Origin: JBDREF01 sp043820045 | Lineage (GTDB): Bacteria; Planctomycetota; Phycisphaerae; Sedimentisphaerales; Anaerobacaceae | Assembly: GCA_043820045.1 (NCBI GenBank) | Contig: JBDREF010000143.1 | Location: 1-15,050 of the forward strand | DNA length: 15,050 nt | Direction: 5' to 3' | Shown: piece by piece, positions 1 to 5,294 of the stretch | Numbering within the stretch: the stretch's first letter is position 1 | How the letters are laid out: every line of letters starts with the position of its first letter | Notes under the pieces: model-generated | Seen by the model: the letters and a program-made list of their open reading frames with translations, nothing else | Told to the model about the DNA's origin: nothing | Databases searched by the model: none | Program-made: the position numbers and the translations under genes

Positions 1-18
1 ACGCAATTAAAGAAGCGA

Positions 19-507
19 TCACTCCTGCCCCAACTGTTCGGTAAGCAGACGAATGTGGCGGTTCTCTTCTTTGATGATCCTGTCAATCGTGTCTTTGCTG
101 GCCGGGTCGCGGGCAAAATCTTTTAGTCCGCGATAGAAGACAATAGCTTCTCTTGCTCTTCGGATGGCGTCCTTGAATATCTCTTGCCTGTTTTCGTGGC
201 CGAGCGGCCCCCTGAGCGAACCCGGCTTGGTGGCGAATACGGCAAGGCCCGCCATCACATGGGGATTGGACAGGACATAATTATCGGGGTCGAAGGTTCC
301 GAACTCGCCGGTCTTTTCTGAAAAGCGTTTTCTCCTCTGCGCGAGAATCTTTTCGTGCCTTGCTTTCCACGTAGCGAGCCTGTAACATGTGTCACGAACT
401 TCGGGGTCGTCCAGGAGCTCGGCCGTCTTGAGATAAAACTTCGCGCCGTTACGCTCGATCTTTTCGGCTATTTCGAGAATCTCGAAAACGTTGAACTTGG
501 TCTCCAT
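19..507 (-). CDS. Ferritin-like / rubrerythrin-type four-helix protein with a partly degraded metal site
   Basis: A 162-residue soluble protein that reads as a ferritin-like four-helix bundle. Helix 1 has an E-x6-Y pattern (E18...F24-Y25), helix 3 has A-x3-E followed by FY (E120, F124-Y125), and helix 4 has a clean EExxH (E147, E148, H151). In helix 2, where the family normally has EExxH, the sequence is W47-K48-A-R-H51. The histidine is kept but the acidic pair is lost, so one bridging carboxylate appears to be missing. Family members act in peroxide or oxygen defence or iron handling; whether this one binds two irons is doubtful. I chose the ATG at 507, which has GGAAGA seven bases upstream, over a TTG five codons earlier at 522. 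A promoter-like pair lies about 107 bases upstream. The gene is separated by 204 bp from the macro-domain gene and probably has its own promoter. Confidence 0.75.
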   Translation of the reverse strand: METKFNVFEILEIAEKIERNGAKFYLKTAELLDDPEVRDTCYRLATWKARHEKILAQRRKRFSEKTGEFGTFDPDNYVLSNPHVMAGLAVFATKPGSLRGPLGHENRQEIFKDAIRRAREAIVFYRGLKDFARDPASKDTIDRIIKEENRHIRLLTEQLGQE

Positions 508-520
508 TGCTCCGTCTTCC

Positions 521-545
521 AAAAAAGCCTGTTAGTAATCCTAAC
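521..545 (-). promoter_or_regulatory. Inverted repeat plus T6 run in the leader of the ferritin-like gene
   Basis: On the minus strand GTTAG-GATTA-CTAAC forms a perfect 5-bp inverted repeat (545-531). After four bases (AGGC) it is followed by six T (526-521), just before the Shine-Dalgarno. It could be an operator or a weak hairpin/T-run pause site. The stem is AT-rich and short, so a strong terminator is unlikely. The octamer aacaggct occurs at the T6 run and again about 80 bases upstream in the same leader. Confidence 0.25.
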
Positions 546-613
546 GCTCTTTCTCTTCCGGCCCCCTCGAAATCGCGGGCCAGGACAACGTGCATCTGAG
601 CCTGTTTGAGATT

Positions 614-642
614 AGAATACCATATTGACACGGCACGTTCAA
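614..642 (-). promoter_or_regulatory. Sigma70-like promoter for the ferritin-like gene
   Basis: Reading the minus strand, TTGAAC (642-637) and TATTCT (619-614) are separated by exactly 17 bases. Each matches the consensus at four of six positions. Start of transcription would fall near 607, leaving a leader of about 100 nt. I see nothing else in 523-711 except the leader inverted repeat. Confidence 0.4.
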
Positions 643-711
643 TCGCCTCAGAACAGATTTTGGAATATTATCCGCTCTGCCTCGCTCGGTGATTCTTGTA
701 CGCTCGGCCAA

Positions 712-1248
712 TCAGCCCGAACCTGAAATTTCCTGCTCAAGCCGATCGGCAAAAACTTCGTAACTTTCCCGGCCGAATAGACAAAAGACCACCCGTTCCA
801 GGCCGGTTTGGCGTTTAAGATACTCGATGGTTGTCCGAAGCATGATCTCGGAACACCGCCCTATGGGAAAACCGAAGATGCCCGAACTGATCGCAGGGAA
901 AGATATGCTTTTCAAATTGTTGGCGTCGGCTAATTTAAGAGAGTTGAGCGTTGCGTTTCTGAGCTTTTGGTCCTCGTCTCCCTCGCCCATACGAGGCCCG
1001 ACGGCGTGAATTACGTGTCTGGCTTTAAGATTGCCCCCGGTTGTCATGACGGCGCCGCCCACGAATGTCCCACCCTTTTTGTTGCATTCTTCCTGGATTC
1101 GCGGGCCGCCCTTTCTCCTGATCGCTCCTGCAACGCCGCCGCCCATAACTAATTGAGCATTGGCGGCATTGACGATGGCGTCCGTATCCATTTCGGTGAT
1201 ATCGCCGTCAAGAAGCTCCAGGACGCGACCATCAATGTTTACTTTCAT
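712..1248 (-). CDS. Macro-domain protein (ADP-ribose or related nucleotide binding)
   Basis: A 178-residue single macro domain. Visible signatures are the GDIT strand-loop (15-18), DAIVNAAN (23-30), the phosphate-binding loop GGGVAGAI (36-43), HAVGP (81-85) and the second loop PAISSGIFGFP (118-128). Macro domains bind ADP-ribose, and many remove it or acetyl-ADP-ribose. The first loop carries Ala after GGGV, as in the archaeal Af1521 type, where MacroD/YmdB proteins have an active-site Asp. Hydrolase activity therefore cannot be assumed. I chose ATG 1248 because the domain begins there (KVNIDGRVLELLDGDIT). An ATG at 1272 and a TTG at 1302 extend the frame by 8 and 18 residues without recognisable sequence. 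It lies 78 bp downstream of the PilZ gene on the same strand and is probably co-transcribed with it. Confidence 0.85.
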   Translation of the reverse strand: MKVNIDGRVLELLDGDITEMDTDAIVNAANAQLVMGGGVAGAIRRKGGPRIQEECNKKGGTFVGGAVMTTGGNLKARHVIHAVGPRMGEGDEDQKLRNATLNSLKLADANNLKSISFPAISSGIFGFPIGRCSEIMLRTTIEYLKRQTGLERVVFCLFGRESYEVFADRLEQEISGSG

Positions 1249-1326
1249 TTCGCAAGCATCCCAGATTGACATACGAACGAAGCACTTTTCGAACCGGACC
1301 AATATCTATCCCGCAGCAACGGCCCT

Positions 1327-2331
1327 TCAAAAGAACCTGGTCTTATCCGTGACGAATTCATCCACTTTCTTCAGCAAATCGTCGGCGGAGCGCCCTGCTT
1401 TGGTTTTGGCCTTTTGCCTTTCTTTGTCCCGGACTTCAATCCCATTGCCCGCTCCGGCCCCGGCCTCAAATCCAGCCCTGAATCTGACTATTTCTTCGGC
1501 AGCCTCAGCTCTGATCCTGGCTATTTCTTCGGCAGCTTCGGTTCTGACCTTAGCCATCTGTTCGGCAACTAAGCCGGCATATTTTCCCGCTTCTTCTCTG
1601 GCCTTCTTTTCCGCTTTCGCTCTTGCCTTGGCCTCGGTTCTCGCTTTCGCTTCGGCTTCGGCCCTTGCATGGGCTTCGATATTCGCTCTTTCTTCGGCCC
1701 TGGCTCTTGCCTCAGCGTAGGCCCTGATCTTTTCCTGCACCTCCGTCGTCAATTCGGCTTCAATCCTGTATCTCGCTTCGATTTCGGCTTTGAGCTTCTC
1801 CTCGGCTTCCGCTTTCGCCTCCTCATAAGACCGCATTCGTTCTTCGGCTCTGGCCAAAGCCTCGCTACAGACCCTGGCCTTTTCTTCCACTCTGGTCAAT
1901 GCCTCGCCGTAGGCCTCCGATTTTACCCTGGTTTCGAGCATAGACTGAGCCTTGGCTTCAAGCCTCTTGCGTGCATCGGATTCGCTTATGTTCTGTTCGC
2001 CCGGTCCGAAGAAAAGCGGCTGCGAAAACTGAATCGCAACACGATTCACCCGACCGCTGAGGCAATCGACCCGACAGACACGTCCGGTGCGTTTGAAGAA
2101 CGTCGTGTCGAAAGAATCATTGGAGTCAAAGTGCGGAACACCAAAGTTGGCTGTTATCATTTGGCCCGGCTTCGGACAGCCCCTGCCCGCATGGCAAAGA
2201 AATGCCAGGCCGTTGCTGGAAACATCTACTATCCCGCCCGAGAAAGGCGCTTTTCTGGAGTTATTTGTGAACCGGACGGGCCAGCGATAACATAATCTCT
2301 GCTCCGCTCGTCGCTCGTTGGCTTTTCCCAT
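1327..2331 (-). CDS. PilZ-domain protein with a long Ala/Glu-rich coiled coil
   Basis: A 334-residue protein in two parts. Residues 5-110 form a PilZ domain with both c-di-GMP signatures: R8-x3-R12, and D36-x-S-x-x-G41 (DVSSNG). The cyclic dinucleotide is therefore the expected ligand. Residues about 118-285 are almost entirely Ala, Glu, Arg and Lys, a long charged coiled coil with heptad-like EARA/AEEK blocks that turns into exact 11-residue steps at 262-284. A glycine-rich break at 289-297 (FEAGAGAGNG) is followed by a short basic/amphipathic tail. There is no signal peptide or membrane segment, so it is cytoplasmic. The coil suggests oligomerisation or a rod-like partner-binding function triggered by c-di-GMP (inference). 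The ATG at 2331 has only a weak GAAAG upstream. It is preceded by a promoter and an attenuator-like leader and is followed by the macro-domain gene. Confidence 0.8.
   Translation of the reverse strand: MGKANERRAEQRLCYRWPVRFTNNSRKAPFSGGIVDVSSNGLAFLCHAGRGCPKPGQMITANFGVPHFDSNDSFDTTFFKRTGRVCRVDCLSGRVNRVAIQFSQPLFFGPGEQNISESDARKRLEAKAQSMLETRVKSEAYGEALTRVEEKARVCSEALARAEERMRSYEEAKAEAEEKLKAEIEARYRIEAELTTEVQEKIRAYAEARARAEERANIEAHARAEAEAKARTEAKARAKAEKKAREEAGKYAGLVAEQMAKVRTEAAEEIARIRAEAAEEIVRFRAGFEAGAGAGNGIEVRDKERQKAKTKAGRSADDLLKKVDEFVTDKTRFF
1488..1553. repeat. Two 33-bp tandem repeats encoding hendecad coiled-coil steps
   Basis: The 16-base word CTATTTCTTCGGCAGC occurs at 1488-1503 and again at 1521-1536, exactly 33 bp apart, with similar sequence filling each unit. 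The repeats lie inside the PilZ gene and encode two near-identical 11-residue steps (R-x-R-A/T-E-A-A-E-E-I). They look like a recent internal duplication. Confidence 0.7.
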
Positions 2332-2376
2332 TGGCTTTCACCACAAAATCTTACCCCGGCGCCATCGGCGTTGAAT

Positions 2377-2390
2377 CCCGGCGAGCCGGG
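2377..2390. repeat. Perfect GC-rich inverted repeat CCCGGC-N2-GCCGGG, copy 1
   Basis: Six-base perfect arms with a 2-nt centre (a 4-nt loop if the inner pair opens). It lies in the PilZ leader, about 46 bases before the start codon. On the minus strand it reads CCCGGCTCGCCGGGATT, which matches the hairpin at 10415-10431 at every base but one. It may form a stable leader hairpin or be a dispersed repeat. Confidence 0.45.
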
Positions 2391-2407
2391 ACGTCACTTC
2401 GCACCGG

Positions 2408-2466
2408 AAAAAAGGACAGGCTTCCGATCTGTCCAGAGAAGCCACTAATAGTTTCCCCGATCTCTG
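2408..2466 (-). terminator. Putative transcription attenuator in the PilZ leader
   Basis: On the minus strand GGACAG (2434-2429) pairs with CTGTCC (2419-2414) across a 9-nt loop and is followed directly by six T (2413-2408), an intrinsic-terminator layout. GGCTTC (2443-2438) can instead pair with GAAGCC (2424-2419), which overlaps the terminator arm by one base and interleaves with it. A third pairing, CAGAGA (2466-2461) with TCTCTG (2439-2434), shares bases with GGCTTC but only one base with the terminator arm. The leader can therefore fold as helix plus terminator, or as an antiterminator; a pseudoknot is also possible. No gene lies upstream on this strand, so an ordinary end-of-operon terminator is not expected here. 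I do not recognise a known riboswitch or peptide leader. Confidence 0.5.
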
Positions 2467-2482
2467 CACGCCATCCCCGAAC

Positions 2483-2511
2483 ATGTTAGTTCTCGAAATA
2501 CTGTAAGTCAA
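2483..2511 (-). promoter_or_regulatory. Sigma70-like promoter for the PilZ gene
   Basis: Reading the minus strand, TTGACT (2511-2506, five of six consensus bases) and TAACAT (2488-2483, four of six) are separated by exactly 17 bases. The predicted start is near 2476, giving a leader of about 145 nt that contains the attenuator-like structure. Confidence 0.45.
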
Positions 2512-2658
2512 CACTATTTTTCCGGCAACTCTCCGACGCCGCAACGAATTGACTTTGCCATCCCACAGCAGACAAGAGTTTATCGAAGGCCCTTGCGGAT
2601 GAAGGTGGAAAACTGACCTGGCTTGTCGGTTTTGAGTCTCGCCAACTCCCCGGTCGAT

Positions 2659-2667
2659 TGCTATAAT
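2659..2667 (+). promoter_or_regulatory. Extended -10 promoter for the plus-strand sugar operon
   Basis: The nine bases TGCTATAAT match the extended -10 consensus TGnTATAAT perfectly. No good -35 lies at 16-18 bases, which extended -10 promoters can tolerate but which often goes with activator dependence. Transcription would start near 2674, about 125 nt before the fusion gene. Confidence 0.5.
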
Positions 2668-2673
2668 CGCAGC

Positions 2674-2705
2674 GTGCGGCGACCTAAGCTCTCACTGTCG
2701 CGCAC
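2674..2705 (+). promoter_or_regulatory. Stable hairpin at the 5' end of the sugar-operon leader
   Basis: GTGCGGCGAC (2674-2683) pairs with GTCGCGCAC (2697-2705) as nine base pairs with one bulged G and a 13-nt loop. It begins where the extended -10 predicts the first transcribed base. It could protect the mRNA 5' end or be part of a regulated leader. There is no T run, so it is not a terminator. Further down the leader GCGTTT occurs twice, 12 bases apart, around TTTTCAAAA; this is a possible operator but weak. Confidence 0.35.
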
Positions 2706-2788
2706 TGCCGGCGCAGAGCGGTATTCCAGTGCTGCTCGAATTTCTACAGCCCGCGAAGGCGTTTTCAAAAGCGTTTGAGAGAGGTTTT

Positions 2789-2793
2789 AGGAG
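2789..2793 (+). promoter_or_regulatory. Shine-Dalgarno that favours the second of two adjacent ATG codons
   Basis: AGGAG ends three bases before ATG 2797 and six bases before ATG 2800. The second ATG has the better spacing, so the protein may start at 2800. The difference is one methionine and does not affect the signal peptide. Confidence 0.55.
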
Positions 2794-2796
2794 CGT

Positions 2797-5220
2797 ATGA
2801 TGTTCAGATCGCGTTTGAAAAGGGATCTTTGTTTCTTCTTTCTGCTTCTGACATGTGGGTTAGCACAGGCAAACGACCTATATGAGCCCACATGGGAATC
2901 CATCGAGAAGCACCAGATACCGGAATGGTTCCGGGATGCCAAATTCGGCATCTATACGCACTGGGGCCCTGTCACGGTAGGCGCCGAAGACGGGCCGGAC
3001 GGCGTGCAGTGGTACGGGCGCAACATGTATATGCCAGATGGCCCGAACTTCGAGTACCATCGTAAAAAGTTTGGCGATCAAAACAAGGTCGGCTACAAAG
3101 AGATCGTCGGCATGTTCAAGGCCGAGAAGTTCGATGCCGAGGAATGGGCGGAACTGTTTGCCGCCGCCGGTGCAAGGTTTGCCGGACCTGTCGCCATCCA
3201 CCATGACAACTTCGCCATGTGGGACTCGGCTCTCACCGAATGGGACAGCATGGACAAAGGTCCCAGACGCGACCTCACCGGTGAGTTGGAAAAGGCGGTT
3301 CGTAAACGCGGCATGAAATTCATAGCGACTTTTCATCACGCATTCTCATGGCGTTATTTCGAGCCATCGTACAAATTCGACGGAGCAGACCCCAGGTATG
3401 CCGGATTGTACTGCCAGGCCCATGAGCCCGGCGCGCCGCCTACCAGCCAGTTCATGGATCAGTGGCTGGGCAAAGTGAACGAGGTCGTCGGCAGGTACGA
3501 GCCGGACCTGATCTGGTTCGACTTCGGTCTCGGCAGCGAGAGCCACAAGTGCATTACGCCCGAATACCGTCGGCGGATGTTTGCCGACTACTACAACTGG
3601 GCGGCTCGGAACAACCGCCAGGTGGGTGTTGCCCATAAACATAGCGATATTCACAAGCACACCGGCATTCTCGATTTCGAACGAGGACGAGAGGATCGGC
3701 TCACCCCCTATCCATGGCTGACCGACACCTCCATCGGACCCTGGTTCCATCAGAAATCCACGCCTTACAAGTCCGTCAACGATATCGTCGATGTGCTGGT
3801 GGACATTGTCAGCAAGAACGGCTGTATGCTCCTGAACGTGGGTCCCGCCGCCGACGGCACAATCACTCCGCCGGCGCAGAGACTGCTTCGCGGCCTCGGG
3901 GCCTGGCTCGAGGTCAACGGCGAGGCGATCTACGAAACGCGCCCGTGGCAGACCTTCGGCGAGGGTCCGACCAGTAATGCCGGCGGCGGTTTCAGCGAGC
4001 GCAAAGACAAACCTTACACATCCAGGGACATCCGTTTCACCCGTTCGAAGAACAGCGGCACGCTATACGTCATCGTGCTGGACTGGCCGGAGAGGCAGTT
4101 GACAATCGAATCGATCAATGTTGCCGACAGCGGCTCGAATGCGCGCGTCCGACTGCTGGGCTACGAAGGCGGCATAAAATTCAGCGTAAATGATGCAAAG
4201 CAACTGGTCATCGAGACCCCGGACCTGAAACCCGAGGAGCGGCCCTGCGAGCATGCCTTCGCGCTCAAACTGACCGGCTTCAGGGTCGAACTGCATGAAG
4301 CAGCCCACTCTGAGACGCCTGAGGCCGCGGTCAGGACCAGCGTACCCGGACAACCTCTGCTCTTCGCGTTCATTACATGTGCAGTGGACGCTAAGTTCTT
4401 CGAGCCAGTTAAAAAAGGTATGGCCGATGCCGCTAAGATGATGGGGGTGGAGTGCGATTTCCTGGGTACTGAGGGCGTGGACGTGAAGGCCCAGGCGAGA
4501 ATGGTCATGCAGGCCGTCGCCGACGGGTACGACGGCATCGCACTGAACATCATCGATCCGGAAGCTTTTGATGACGTGATCCAGGAGGCAATCAAGAAAG
4601 GAGTGCCGGTCGTCGGGTTCAATGTCGATGATCATGCGACAGCCAACGCCCGCTTGAGCAGTGTGAATCAGCGGCTGTACGAGGCCGGCAAAACACTTGC
4701 CGAGCATGTTCTGCCCCGCATTCCGAAGAACGCTCACATCCTGATGACGATGCACGATGAAGGTGTTTCCGCACTCCAAGACCGGCTGCACGGACAGCAG
4801 AACATCTTGAAGAAAAAAGATGCTCGATGGACGGTCATAGTCACCGGCAACGATTCTGTCAAAGGGGCAGACATTATTGCCGGAGCGTTAAAAGAAAATC
4901 CCGATATCCGAATAGTATTGGGGACCGGCCAATCGGATACGGAAGCGGCAGGCAGAGCCATAGAAAAGCACTTTCCAGACAAAGGCTATTGGTCGGCCGG
5001 TTTTGATTTATCTCCAGAGACGTTACGGCTGATTCAACAGGGCCATATTCGCTGTACCGTTGATCAGCAGCCGTATATCCAGGGATTCTATCCCGTGATC
5101 CAGCTTACACTGTATGTACGTTATGGAATCGTGCCGGCGGATATCGACGCCGGCGCCGCTATCATTGATATATCCAATGTGGAACAGGTCATCGAACTGA
5201 CCAAGAAGAAGTACCGCTGA
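2797..5220 (+). CDS. Secreted GH29 alpha-L-fucosidase fused to a type-1 periplasmic sugar-binding domain
   Basis: An 807-residue protein in one uninterrupted frame. Residues 1-25 form a signal peptide (basic RSRLKRD, then a hydrophobic LCFFFLLL core, with cleavage after AQA likely). Residues about 28-385 are the GH29 barrel: FGIYTHWGP (50-58), HHDNFAMWDS (135-144), FHH (179-181), the nucleophile segment LIWFD with Asp242, and LLNVGP with DGTI (345-356). Residues about 405-500 form the usual GH29 beta-sandwich. After a linker (about 502-518), residues 520-807 are a complete ribose/galactose-type binding protein: an opening beta strand at 521-528, VKKGM (538-542), the hinge region GVPVVGFNVDD (602-612), TGND (683-686), and PYIQGF (759-764) near the end. 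GH29 enzymes release alpha-linked L-fucose by retention and are usually about 450-500 residues, so the extra 290 residues are the odd part. No ABC permease or ATPase is present; an SGLT-like symporter follows. The protein is likely periplasmic. The fucosidase call is firm by motif; the binding domain's ligand is unknown. Confidence 0.9.
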   Translation: MMFRSRLKRDLCFFFLLLTCGLAQANDLYEPTWESIEKHQIPEWFRDAKFGIYTHWGPVTVGAEDGPDGVQWYGRNMYMPDGPNFEYHRKKFGDQNKVGYKEIVGMFKAEKFDAEEWAELFAAAGARFAGPVAIHHDNFAMWDSALTEWDSMDKGPRRDLTGELEKAVRKRGMKFIATFHHAFSWRYFEPSYKFDGADPRYAGLYCQAHEPGAPPTSQFMDQWLGKVNEVVGRYEPDLIWFDFGLGSESHKCITPEYRRRMFADYYNWAARNNRQVGVAHKHSDIHKHTGILDFERGREDRLTPYPWLTDTSIGPWFHQKSTPYKSVNDIVDVLVDIVSKNGCMLLNVGPAADGTITPPAQRLLRGLGAWLEVNGEAIYETRPWQTFGEGPTSNAGGGFSERKDKPYTSRDIRFTRSKNSGTLYVIVLDWPERQLTIESINVADSGSNARVRLLGYEGGIKFSVNDAKQLVIETPDLKPEERPCEHAFALKLTGFRVELHEAAHSETPEAAVRTSVPGQPLLFAFITCAVDAKFFEPVKKGMADAAKMMGVECDFLGTEGVDVKAQARMVMQAVADGYDGIALNIIDPEAFDDVIQEAIKKGVPVVGFNVDDHATANARLSSVNQRLYEAGKTLAEHVLPRIPKNAHILMTMHDEGVSALQDRLHGQQNILKKKDARWTVIVTGNDSVKGADIIAGALKENPDIRIVLGTGQSDTEAAGRAIEKHFPDKGYWSAGFDLSPETLRLIQQGHIRCTVDQQPYIQGFYPVIQLTLYVRYGIVPADIDAGAAIIDISNVEQVIELTKKKYR

Positions 5221-5294
5221 ATTTCCCAGAGATTCCTCGTCCTGCAATGCAGTATCATTGAATTAATGCTGACGCCGGATGATATGGAGAGACT

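Larger units (their letters stand above)
2332..2796. other. 465-bp divergent intergenic region with signals in both directions
   Basis: No convincing gene lies here. Toward the left it holds the PilZ promoter, an attenuator-like leader and a GC-rich inverted repeat. Toward the right it holds an extended -10 promoter, a leader hairpin and the Shine-Dalgarno of the fucosidase fusion gene. A 68-codon minus-strand frame at 2544-2338 has no recognisable domain and overlaps these signals. Confidence 0.6.

Noticed and set aside
1160..1720. An Ala/Ser-rich plus-strand frame that looks like a repetitive surface protein
   Set aside because: It is the antisense of the coiled-coil repeats of the PilZ gene; the low complexity is inherited from those repeats.
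2332..2476. A known c-di-GMP or fluoride riboswitch in the PilZ leader
   Set aside because: The conserved cores of those classes, as I know them, are not present; only the competing hairpins and the T run can be supported.
2338..2544. A 68-codon minus-strand frame in the divergent intergenic region
   Set aside because: It overlaps the PilZ promoter and attenuator-like structure, starts upstream of the predicted transcription start and has no recognisable sequence.
2797..2871. Lipoprotein signal (cysteine at residue 20, LLTC) for the fucosidase fusion
   Set aside because: The residue before the cysteine is Thr, not Gly, Ala or Ser, and a better signal-peptidase-I site (AQA) follows.
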